Assembly (NCBI GenBank): GCA_938030665.1
Contig: CALHHY010000025.1
Span: 1-64,000, forward strand
Direction: 5' to 3'
DNA: 64,000 nt
Origin: an uncultured Litoreibacter sp.
Lineage (GTDB): Bacteria; Pseudomonadota; Alphaproteobacteria; Rhodobacterales; Rhodobacteraceae
Shown: positions 8,300 through 16,156 of the stretch, in pieces
How the letters are laid out: every line of letters begins with the position of its first letter
Numbering within the stretch: the first letter of the stretch is position 1
The notes under the pieces: model-generated
The model's input: the letters and a program-made list of their open reading frames with translations, nothing else
Told to the model about the DNA's origin: nothing
Databases searched by the model: none
Position numbers and translations under genes: made by a program

Positions 8300-9019
8300 A
8301 TGAGTAACACGATCTACACCTCTCTCACCCGCCAATCGGGCCTGATGAAAGAGATGCAGGCTATCGCCCATAACATGTCGAATATGGCCACGACCGGCTT
8401 TCGGGCGGAGGGGGTCATTTTTGCGGAACATGTAAAATCTATGGGCCCGCGAAACCCCTCCATTTCCTTTGCTACGGCGGATGGCCACATGACGTCCCAA
8501 ACGCAAGGCACACTGACGCAAACTGGCGGTCAGTTTGATTTCGCTATCGAAGGCGATGGTTTTTTCCAGGTCGAAACACCTGAGGGACTGCGAATTACGC
8601 GCGCGGGGGCCTTTTTTCCGTCACCGGAGGGTGAGTTGTTGACTGCCGATGGATATCCAGTTCTTGATGCAGGTGGGGCGCCGGTTTTCGTCCCGGCAGA
8701 CGCAGGACAAATTGCACTGGCCGCGGATGGCACGCTTAGCGTCAACGGCAACCCGCTCGCCCAACTCGGCGTAGTAATGCCAGCAGAAGGTGCTGAATTA
8801 ACGCGCGAAAACGGCGTACGTTTCGCGGTTAATGGCGACCTTTTCCCTGTTGAAAACCCGGCCGTATTCCAAGGTTTCCTTGAAAGTTCAAATGTTGATC
8901 CTGTGACCGAAATTGCACGGATGATCCAGGTACAGCGTGCCTATGAAATGGGCCAGGGGTTTCTTGAAAAAGAAGATGAACGCATGCGGGGAATTATGTC
9001 CCTGATTTCCAGATCATAA
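8300..9019 (+). CDS. flgF: Flagellar rod protein FlgF
   Basis: 239 residues. N-terminal motif AIAHNMSNMATTGFRAEG, and the C-terminal SSNVDPVTEIARMIQVQRAYE typical of FlgF/FlgG. Shorter than FlgG next to it and lacking the second glycine-rich part, as expected for FlgF. Starts 3 bases after fliQ. Confidence 0.95.
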   Translation: MSNTIYTSLTRQSGLMKEMQAIAHNMSNMATTGFRAEGVIFAEHVKSMGPRNPSISFATADGHMTSQTQGTLTQTGGQFDFAIEGDGFFQVETPEGLRITRAGAFFPSPEGELLTADGYPVLDAGGAPVFVPADAGQIALAADGTLSVNGNPLAQLGVVMPAEGAELTRENGVRFAVNGDLFPVENPAVFQGFLESSNVDPVTEIARMIQVQRAYEMGQGFLEKEDERMRGIMSLISRS

Positions 9020-9029
9020 GGAGAAGAGC

Positions 9030-9815
9030 ATGAACGCGCTAAAAATAGCGGCCACAGGTATGTCTGCTCAACAGACGCGGGTAGAGGTGATCTCCAACAA
9101 CCTAGCGAATATGTCAACGACGGGCTACAATACGCGCCGAGCTGAATTTGCGGATCTTCATTATCAGCAGAAGACCCGGGCCGGCACGATCAATGCCGTC
9201 GATGGCACCATCGTTCCAGCCGGCGTGCAGCTTGGGTTGGGCGTCAGGCCAACTGCCGTCAGCGTGAATGTATCCCAAGGGGCCCTGTCACAGACCGGCG
9301 GCGATCTGGACATCGCGATTGAAGGACGCGGATACATTGAGGTGACGCTGCCTTCGGGCATTTCAGCCTACACCCGGGATGGCGGGTTGAAGCGCACAGG
9401 CGATGGTTTAATCGTTACATCAGACGGTTTCCCTGTTGTTCCCAATATCACGATTCCTGAGGACGCCCGATCAATTTCGATCAGCCCGGACGGCGAGGTA
9501 TTCGCCTATTTCGTTGATCGGATCGAGCCAGAGCAGCTGGGACAGCTGACTTTAGCAGGGTTTACTAACGAAAAAGGGCTAGAGGCGATTGGCAGCAACC
9601 TGTTCACAGAAACTAACGCATCCGGACCTGCAATTGTTGGCGATGCCGGCACAGATGGCCTGGGCTTTTTTCGTCACGGCTTTCTTGAAGATTCTTCGGT
9701 GGACCCGGTCCGAGAAATTACTGAGCTAATCGAGGCGCAACGGGGATATGAGCTAAACGCCAAAGTCATAACCGCAGCCGACCAAATGCTCGGCGCAACG
9801 ACACAAATCCGATGA
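9030..9815 (+). CDS. flgG: Flagellar distal rod protein FlgG
   Basis: 261 residues, the canonical FlgG length. N-terminal MNALKIAATGMSAQQTRVEVI then NNLANMSTTGYNTRR, and C-terminal DPVREITELIEAQRGYELNAKVI. Preceded by a good AAGGAGAAGAG site. Overlaps flgA by ATGA. Confidence 0.97.
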   Translation: MNALKIAATGMSAQQTRVEVISNNLANMSTTGYNTRRAEFADLHYQQKTRAGTINAVDGTIVPAGVQLGLGVRPTAVSVNVSQGALSQTGGDLDIAIEGRGYIEVTLPSGISAYTRDGGLKRTGDGLIVTSDGFPVVPNITIPEDARSISISPDGEVFAYFVDRIEPEQLGQLTLAGFTNEKGLEAIGSNLFTETNASGPAIVGDAGTDGLGFFRHGFLEDSSVDPVREITELIEAQRGYELNAKVITAADQMLGATTQIR

Positions 9816-10234
9816 AACATATCTACCTCATCCTGGCAGTTACCCTGAGCGCTGTCCCTGTATTTGCTGACACTGTCATCGCAAAGCGAACTATTCGGGC
9901 GCAGGAGGTGATAACTGCCGACGATCTCAAACTCATTGCGCCGCAAACGCCGGGCATGGCGGAGAAACTCTCTCAGGTTGCGGGAAGCGAGGCTCGGCGG
10001 ATTATTTATGCCGGTCGTCCAATCGCATTGGATGACATTGGTCCGCCTGCCTTAGTAGAACGAAACGAGGTCGTCCCCCTCGTTTTTCGAACGAAGGGCC
10101 TAACAATTTCAACGGATGGGCGCGCGCTTGCCCGCGGCGGCGCTGGCGACCGGATACGCGTGCTGAACCTACATTCCCGCAACGCAGTCAATGGCGTTAT
10201 TGACGAGAATGGCACCGTGTGGGTGGCTCAATAA
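9812..10234 (+). CDS. flgA: Flagellar P-ring assembly chaperone FlgA
   Basis: 140 residues with a signal peptide (MKHIYLILAVTLSAVPVFA). FlgA is a periplasmic chaperone for P-ring (FlgI) assembly; the SAF-like domain shows TIRAQEVITADDLKL, ARRIIYAGRPI and the C-terminal GDRIRVLNLHSRNAVNGVI. It is the short, single-SAF form usual in alphaproteobacteria. The ring subunit flgI is not in this window. Confidence 0.92.
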   Translation: MKHIYLILAVTLSAVPVFADTVIAKRTIRAQEVITADDLKLIAPQTPGMAEKLSQVAGSEARRIIYAGRPIALDDIGPPALVERNEVVPLVFRTKGLTISTDGRALARGGAGDRIRVLNLHSRNAVNGVIDENGTVWVAQ

Positions 10235-10244
10235 TGAGGACAGA

Positions 10245-10973
10245 ATGTTGAAAGTTCTTTCAGCCGTGACCTTTGCATTTTTGTGTACGGGTTGCGCCAA
10301 ATTTGATCAGGTCGGCAAAACACCTGACTTCAAATCGCCCGAACAGGGAAATGAGCATTTTGCCATGATAAGGCAACCCATCCCAGAAGCCGCCGTTGAT
10401 CGAGGGCGAGCGCCGCAAGCGTCGCTATGGAGGTCTGGCAAAGACTCCCTGCTTGGCGGTCAGCGTGCAGAGCGGGTCGGTGACATTCTAACAGTCGTCA
10501 TTGAGATTGATGATAGTGCGGAGATCTCTAACAGCACCGCACGGTCTAGAAGCGGATCAGAAGACCTATCAATTCCAAACCTTCTTGGCATTCCGCAGCG
10601 CGTGAACGAAGTTCTGCCGGAGGGCGCATCGCTAGACACAGCTGTCGGCACCAGTTCATCGAGCGCCTCAAACGGCGACGGATCTGTGCGACGCAATGAG
10701 AAACTAACGCTGCGTATTGCAGCAACGATTACCGATATTCTGCCTAATGGTGTTTTTGCGCTGCAAGGGTCTCAAGAAGTCCGCGTTAATTTCGAGCTCC
10801 GCGAGTTGCTTGTCTCTGGCTATATTCGACCTACTGATATCAACCGACAGAATGAAATCACATATGACAAGATTGCCGCGGCGCGGATCTCATATGGTGG
10901 TCGAGGTCAGATTACCGACGTCCAACAACCGCGTTACGGTCAGCAGGTCGCTGATATCATTTTGCCATTCTGA
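10245..10973 (+). CDS. flgH: Flagellar L-ring protein FlgH
   Basis: 242 residues from the ATG at 10245, which follows a GAGGA box and starts a lipoprotein signal (MLKVLSAVTFAFLCTGC, lipidated Cys at about 17). FlgH forms the outer-membrane L ring. RVGDILTVVIEIDDSAEISNST and the C-terminal VSGYIRPTDINRQNEITYDKIA are family hallmarks. The frame is open 18 codons further upstream but inside flgA. Confidence 0.96.
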   Translation: MLKVLSAVTFAFLCTGCAKFDQVGKTPDFKSPEQGNEHFAMIRQPIPEAAVDRGRAPQASLWRSGKDSLLGGQRAERVGDILTVVIEIDDSAEISNSTARSRSGSEDLSIPNLLGIPQRVNEVLPEGASLDTAVGTSSSSASNGDGSVRRNEKLTLRIAATITDILPNGVFALQGSQEVRVNFELRELLVSGYIRPTDINRQNEITYDKIAAARISYGGRGQITDVQQPRYGQQVADIILPF

Positions 10974-10982
10974 GGTAGTGTT

Positions 10983-11501
10983 TTGAGAAAATTACTTCCA
11001 ATAATTTTGATAATCTCTGGAGTTGGAGTCGGCGCCGGTGCAGGATTTGCTCTGCGCCCCGCTGAGGATGCCCGCAAAGCTGATACGGCCGCCAGTTTGG
11101 ACCCTGGACAGGACGACCCCAAAGAAAAACCTGATAACAGTACCGCTAAAAAACCAAATGAAGTTGCCCGTGATGAGGAACCGGCCTTCGTCAAGCTGAC
11201 CAACCAGTTCATAGTGCCAGTGGTAACTGATGTTGAAGTGACGGCCCTCGTTGTATTGTCACTGACACTAGAAACCGATGCAGCTAATACCGATACTCTA
11301 TATGCACTCGAACCAAAAATCCGCGACGCTTCGCTTCGCGTGCTTTTTAACCACGCATATGCGGGTGGCTTTGATGGACAATTTACAACGCCGGATAAAA
11401 TGGATGCATTGCGAAAGTCGTTGACTAAAGCCGCAAATAACATCTCTGGTGGTGTCGTTCGCGATGTGCTGATAACAGACATCATCCGTCAGGATAATTA
11501 G
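10983..11501 (+). CDS. FliL-like flagellar basal-body associated membrane protein (second copy type)
   Basis: 172 residues from a TTG at 10983 with GAGG upstream. One N-terminal membrane helix (residues 3-25), a polar linker rich in D, K and P, then a periplasmic domain ending VVRDVLITDIIRQ, which parallels the VKDLLITEFVF end of the FliL encoded at 20137-20616. FliL-type proteins surround the stator and help torque generation or stator activation. The similarity to FliL is visible but weak in the middle, so this is a divergent relative. Last gene of the flgB operon; its end nearly touches that of the opposite 113-codon gene. Confidence 0.7.
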   Translation: MRKLLPIILIISGVGVGAGAGFALRPAEDARKADTAASLDPGQDDPKEKPDNSTAKKPNEVARDEEPAFVKLTNQFIVPVVTDVEVTALVVLSLTLETDAANTDTLYALEPKIRDASLRVLFNHAYAGGFDGQFTTPDKMDALRKSLTKAANNISGGVVRDVLITDIIRQDN

Positions 11502-11507
11502 TTTAGC

Positions 11508-11849
11508 CTAACGACGTGCGAGCTTCGAGATGACGCTTCTTTTTCCCGCTGATTCTGAAAGGTTATTGCGTAAAATTTCTGAATCTGCATATGACTTTGC
11601 GAGCTCGATATTGAGTCTGCGAAGACGCATTGATAACCACCCTCGGTGTTTCTGCCATTGTACCATTTCACTTGGGCTTAAGTTTTCTGCGTGTTTTGCA
11701 ACTTGGATTCGCACTGTTGAAATTTCGTCTTCGAGCAGTCTTATCGCTATCAAATCTTGACTATATGCGAATACATCTTGCTGATATAGCATTTCAACTA
11801 TCGCAGATAATTTATCAAAGTTCTTCAAATTTTGTTGCGGATTCTTCAT
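11508..11849 (-). CDS. Small helical protein, last gene of the flhA-fliR-flhB unit; FliJ-like candidate
   Basis: 113 residues, no signal peptide or membrane segment, strongly charged and predicted helical throughout (IAIRLLEDEISTVRIQVAKHAENL, MRLRRLNIELAKSYADSE). Its ATG overlaps the flhB stop, so it is co-translated with the export gate. I do not recognise a family with certainty. No fliJ is otherwise visible, and size, position and coiled-coil character make a general chaperone/FliJ-like role plausible; this is inference. Confidence 0.6.
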   Translation of the reverse strand: MKNPQQNLKNFDKLSAIVEMLYQQDVFAYSQDLIAIRLLEDEISTVRIQVAKHAENLSPSEMVQWQKHRGWLSMRLRRLNIELAKSYADSEILRNNLSESAGKRSVISKLARR

Positions 11850-12925
11850 TTGGAATGAGCCTTCTTCTGCATCGCTTCCGCGAAACGAATTGCACTGGCG
11901 ACGGCTTTGTAATGCTCAGGAAAAATCTGTTGTCCAATTTCAACCGTCCCGTAGATCGCGCGGGTCGCTGGAGGATCAGAGTGAATCGGAATATCCGATG
12001 ATTGCGCGATCTCCTTGATACGCGCGGCAATTTCGTCAACACCCTTCGCCAGGCAAATTGGGGCGCTATCCGTATCTCTATTCCACTTCAGAGCGACAGC
12101 GTAATGTGTCGGATTAACCATAACAACGTCCGATTTTGGCACATCTGCCAGCATCTGATTCATCGCAATTTCATAACCGCGCTGCCGACGGATTTGTTTG
12201 TTGTGTGGATCACCTTCACTAGATTTGGTTTCGTCTTCAATTTCTTTTCTGGACATTCGGTTCTTCTTTAGATGAGTCGCCACCTGCCACAGGTAATCAA
12301 CACCGCCGACAGCCAATGAGAGCAGGAAGACGAGCAAGAGAAACTCCACAATGAGATCACTCATCAGTACAGCGATCTGTCCGGGAGTTTGTGTAGCTGA
12401 CATCAACAGCACATCACGATTCAGAACGGCGAACCAACCCAGCAGTAATGCCACGACACAAAGTTTAAATGCTGACTTAGCGAATTCAAAAAGCCCGTTT
12501 GGCCCAAACTTGTTCTTTAGACCGGACAGCATGGAGATGCGGCTCAACTTTGGTGCGATTTTCGTGGGCGCAAACACCCAGGCGCGTTGGACAACGAGTA
12601 CACCAATGACAGCGAAGGCTGGAATACCGAATATTCCCGCAAGAGATTTCGTAAGTTCGGCCAGGATATTGCCAAGAAACGGCCATCCAGCAGCACCAAA
12701 GCCATCTGCCGCAAGACGATCTGCGTTGCGCAGAAGATTGCTGGAGAGAGAGCCAAGCCGTTCAACCGCTCCAGGACCGACGACAACAAGCGCGACGATG
12801 AGGCCAAGATAGCTTGCCGCGGCGTTAATGTCCGTGGACTTCGGGAACTCTCCCTTTTTTCGGGCATCCTCAAGTTTCTTAGGCGTCGCCTCAAACGACT
12901 TTTCGGCGGCGTCGTCCTCAGCCAT
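11846..12925 (-). CDS. flhB: Flagellar export gate protein and substrate-specificity switch FlhB
   Basis: 359 residues. Four membrane helices between about 35 and 215, then the cytoplasmic domain with the self-cleaving NPTH motif at residues 271-274 (VMVNPTHYAVALKW). FlhB switches export from rod/hook to filament substrates after cleavage. N-terminus AEDDAAEKSFEATPKKLEDARKKGE in the shorter form is classic. Start overlaps the fliR stop. Confidence 0.97.
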   Translation of the reverse strand: MAEDDAAEKSFEATPKKLEDARKKGEFPKSTDINAAASYLGLIVALVVVGPGAVERLGSLSSNLLRNADRLAADGFGAAGWPFLGNILAELTKSLAGIFGIPAFAVIGVLVVQRAWVFAPTKIAPKLSRISMLSGLKNKFGPNGLFEFAKSAFKLCVVALLLGWFAVLNRDVLLMSATQTPGQIAVLMSDLIVEFLLLVFLLSLAVGGVDYLWQVATHLKKNRMSRKEIEDETKSSEGDPHNKQIRRQRGYEIAMNQMLADVPKSDVVMVNPTHYAVALKWNRDTDSAPICLAKGVDEIAARIKEIAQSSDIPIHSDPPATRAIYGTVEIGQQIFPEHYKAVASAIRFAEAMQKKAHSK

Positions 12926-13698
12926 CAGATGGCCCCACCTTCCAAGGATATATGTTCAAAAAACAGCGAAAGCCAAATGGCAAGCATTAATGGAGCGACA
13001 AGCATAAGGATCACGAGCCCGCCCAAGCTAATGGCAGGGGCGCCGACGAAGGCCACCATGAGCTGCGGCATCGCGCGATTGATCGCCCCCAATGCCAGGT
13101 TGTAGATGAGCGATGCTAGGACAAAGGGCGCAGCCAGGCTCAATCCGAGTCCGAACGTATATCCGACACGGCCGATGCCCCATTGTGATACATCAACCGA
13201 CGATATCGGGCGGCCGGGCTCAAAAAGGCTGTAAGACTGAATGAGGGCTTCGACAATTCTCACGTGGAGGCCTGCCAGAACCGCGAGGCAAAGCCCGGCG
13301 ACAACAAGCAAGGTACTCATCGCCGGTTGGGGTTCGGCTCCCAAGCCCGCCCCAAAAATTTGCGACAATGAGGTTGATTGCGCGGCAACGGTTCCCGCGA
13401 TCTGCAGAACAATGATGAACAGCCGAAACAATATGCCAATCAACAGACCTGCGATGACCTCTGTGGCGATCAGTTTGAGCCACCCAAAGCTTTCATAGGC
13501 TGCCGAGAGATCGGACCAAGCCACAGGTGCCACGACAAGGGTAAAAGCAAGCGCTGCGGCGAGTTTGACCCGCATTGGCAATATCTGCTCTCCAAATGCC
13601 GGCATCAAAGCCATTGCTGCGGAAATTCTGATGAAAACCAGCGCGGCAATCCAGACCCCGGTCTGCGCGAATTGAAGTATTTCGGTGAGCTGCGTCAT
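12925..13698 (-). CDS. fliR: Flagellar export gate protein FliR
   Basis: 257 residues with about six hydrophobic helices, the expected FliR topology. Conserved segments include RISAAMALMPAFGEQILPMRVKLA and the C-terminal ISLGGLVILMLVAPLML. FliR completes the FliPQR pore. Overlaps flhA at its start and flhB at its end. Confidence 0.95.
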   Translation of the reverse strand: MTQLTEILQFAQTGVWIAALVFIRISAAMALMPAFGEQILPMRVKLAAALAFTLVVAPVAWSDLSAAYESFGWLKLIATEVIAGLLIGILFRLFIIVLQIAGTVAAQSTSLSQIFGAGLGAEPQPAMSTLLVVAGLCLAVLAGLHVRIVEALIQSYSLFEPGRPISSVDVSQWGIGRVGYTFGLGLSLAAPFVLASLIYNLALGAINRAMPQLMVAFVGAPAISLGGLVILMLVAPLMLAIWLSLFFEHISLEGGAI

Positions 13699-15782
13699 GC
13701 CGCTACTAACCCCACAACCGATGGTTTAGCGTCCCTTGCAATCTCCTCGAATGACAAAACCGGAGCAGTTATGCCCTTTGCCTGCAGTACAGTCCGTAGA
13801 AACCTGCGCCGCTGGAGGGATGTGATCACGGCCGGAAAAACACCATTCTCATTTGACTTATTCAGCTTTGCAGAAACGTTGCCAGCCAGTTTTGAAAACT
13901 CTTCCGGCGGCAAGGCGACATCGCTACCTTGATCGCTATCAAGCTGATATTGCTGAAATAACTCCTCCCATTCGGGCGCGAGCTGCAACAATGGAAGCGT
14001 CCCGTCATCCCGACGCAGTTCTGCGACAATCTGGAAACCCAACCGTTGCCTGACATGTTCACAAAGACCTTCGGCTGTCGCATAGGTTGTTCGGCCCTCC
14101 GCTATCGCCTCAAGGATCAGCGCCAGGTTTCGAATGGAGACTTGCTCATCCAGCAGCAAACGCAAAACTTGCAGCAGCAGGTCGACCGAAACCTTGTCCG
14201 GCACCAATTCAGACAGAAGTCGCCTGTTGGCTTCGTTCCGATTGACATCACTTAGGTTGGTAAATTCATCAAGCAAGCGCCTCAACGCCCGCATGGTAAG
14301 AAGACGCGCCAGATTTCGTTTGATGACCTCTAGCAAATGTGTCGCCAGTATCTCTGCCGGTGCGACAACCGTGCACCCCTCAATGGCTGCATCTTCTTGA
14401 CTCGCGCGATCAATCCAAAGTGCCGGTGCGCCGTAAACCGGCTCTTCCACGGACACTCCGCTTAATGGGGTCGCGCCCCCTGGTGGCAACAAGGCCAGCA
14501 CCCGATCCGGTTTCAGCTGATCTGTGGCGTGCTCGACACCTTGAATTCTGATCATATATCGCCCGCTCGAAAGCGCCGGGTTGTCGGTCATTCGAACCTC
14601 GGGCAAGACCAAGCCAAATGTGCTGGCAACATGGCGGCGCATGTTCGTGATGCGGGTGTCTAGGCCAGTTGCAGGGTCCAGCGCCATACTAACGAGATCA
14701 GGCGCAAACTCGACATGGATATCGTCTAGATCGAGGATATCGCCCATCGACTTATCATGACTAACCGGCTCGATCACATCGGTCTCGCTTTGGTCATGCT
14801 CGGGATCCGCCACGCCATTTCGGACGATCCAAGCACATCCCAAAAGACCGACAGAACCGAGCAGGAAGGGAAAAAATGGAAGACCAGGGACCAAAGCGAA
14901 GAAACCCATGAGAATTCCAACCGTTGCAAGTGCCGCAGGATAGCGGCCGAGTTGTGCGCTCAGCGCGGTATCGGTTGCGCCTTTCACGCCCCCGCGGGCA
15001 AGTAACAACGCCGTCGCAATTGATATAATTACAGCGGGAATTTGTGTGACGAGACCGTCACCAACGGTCAAGATTGCGTAGGTTTCAAAGGCGCGGCCCA
15101 TTGGCATACCGTGTAGCGTGACACCAATAACCAAGCCCACAACGAGGTTGAGCAAGGTGATCAGTAGCCCGGCAACCGCGTCGCCTTTGACGAACTTTGA
15201 TGCACCGTCCAACGACCCAAAGAAAGTTGTTTCCTGTTGCTCAAGCTCCCGCCGCAACTTGGCCTCGGTATGATCAATGGCACCAGCAGACATGTCGCTA
15301 TCAATGGCGAGTTGCTTGCCCGGCATGCCGTCCAACGCAAAACGAGCACCAACCTCCGCCATCCGGGCAGCACCTTTTGTGATCACAACGAAATTAACGA
15401 TCAACAAGACACAAAAAACAACCAGACCGAGGACAACACTGCCCCCCATAATAAACATCGCAAAGCCTTCAATGACTTCTCCCGCAGCCCCAGTTCCGCT
15501 GTGACCGTTCCCAATTATCAACTTGGTTGACGAAACGTTGAGTGACAGGCGCAGCATCAGTGACGCCAGAAGGATTGTGGGAAACGCTGAAAAGTCGAGA
15601 GGGCGGTCCAAAAAGAGCGTTATTGTGAAGATAAGGATAGCAAGACCAAAGCTGGCCGCAAGACCAAGATCGAGGACCCATGCGGGCATCGGAAGCACCA
15701 TCATGACGATAATCGCCATGAGCGCCAAAGCAAGAATAACCGTCGGTTGAAATAATGTACGGGCAGTCATTACACTACTCAC
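13695..15782 (-). CDS. flhA: Flagellar export gate protein FlhA
   Basis: 695 residues. About eight membrane helices in the first 330 residues, with the conserved FHIPEP-type segment here reading DFSAFPTILLASLMLRLSLNVS and the cytoplasmic loop FALDGMPGKQLAIDSDMSAG, then a cytoplasmic domain that docks export substrates. The frame opens with GTG at 15782; an ATG four codons in (15770) is equally possible, and neither has a strong ribosome binding site. Followed by fliR and flhB with overlaps. Confidence 0.96.
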   Translation of the reverse strand: MSSVMTARTLFQPTVILALALMAIIVMMVLPMPAWVLDLGLAASFGLAILIFTITLFLDRPLDFSAFPTILLASLMLRLSLNVSSTKLIIGNGHSGTGAAGEVIEGFAMFIMGGSVVLGLVVFCVLLIVNFVVITKGAARMAEVGARFALDGMPGKQLAIDSDMSAGAIDHTEAKLRRELEQQETTFFGSLDGASKFVKGDAVAGLLITLLNLVVGLVIGVTLHGMPMGRAFETYAILTVGDGLVTQIPAVIISIATALLLARGGVKGATDTALSAQLGRYPAALATVGILMGFFALVPGLPFFPFLLGSVGLLGCAWIVRNGVADPEHDQSETDVIEPVSHDKSMGDILDLDDIHVEFAPDLVSMALDPATGLDTRITNMRRHVASTFGLVLPEVRMTDNPALSSGRYMIRIQGVEHATDQLKPDRVLALLPPGGATPLSGVSVEEPVYGAPALWIDRASQEDAAIEGCTVVAPAEILATHLLEVIKRNLARLLTMRALRRLLDEFTNLSDVNRNEANRRLLSELVPDKVSVDLLLQVLRLLLDEQVSIRNLALILEAIAEGRTTYATAEGLCEHVRQRLGFQIVAELRRDDGTLPLLQLAPEWEELFQQYQLDSDQGSDVALPPEEFSKLAGNVSAKLNKSNENGVFPAVITSLQRRRFLRTVLQAKGITAPVLSFEEIARDAKPSVVGLVAA

Positions 15783-16080
15783 GCCATCCTAGCGGATCAG
15801 AGAGGATATCACGTGATGCGATAGTTGCATGGTGCCCTAATCGTATTCGAGTTGATTGTCTGACTTGCGATGCACCTCCGCGCCTTGAACAGCCGGATGC
15901 CATACTAATTTCGACGGGAGAAGCACGACTTGGACAACCGGTGTGATCCAGGTCACTTACGACTCCCAATATGAACGGTGGAGCTGTTGGAGCTTCCAAT
16001 CTATCAATCAGCAATAATGATAGGGCGCCAATGAAAAGCATCAAAACTATTGGAATATTTCTTTGATGTATCTTATTCAT
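15775..16080 (-). CDS. Small putative membrane-anchored protein upstream of flhA
   Basis: 101 residues. An N-terminal hydrophobic helix (residues 9-26) after a positively charged start suggests a membrane anchor or signal; the rest is polar with two Cys and several Arg. It overlaps flhA by 8 bases and lies between the motC-like gene and flhA on the same strand. No family recognised and no strong ribosome binding site, so it may be non-coding; the overlap and the membrane segment are the only support. Confidence 0.35.
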   Translation of the reverse strand: MNKIHQRNIPIVLMLFIGALSLLLIDRLEAPTAPPFILGVVSDLDHTGCPSRASPVEISMASGCSRRGGASQVRQSTRIRLGHHATIASRDILSDPLGWRE

Positions 16081-16156
16081 TGACTATCACGATACTTTTC
16101 TAGGTTACCGTAGCATTATCCTGAAAGCCTTTAAAAATTGTATCTAACTATCAATA

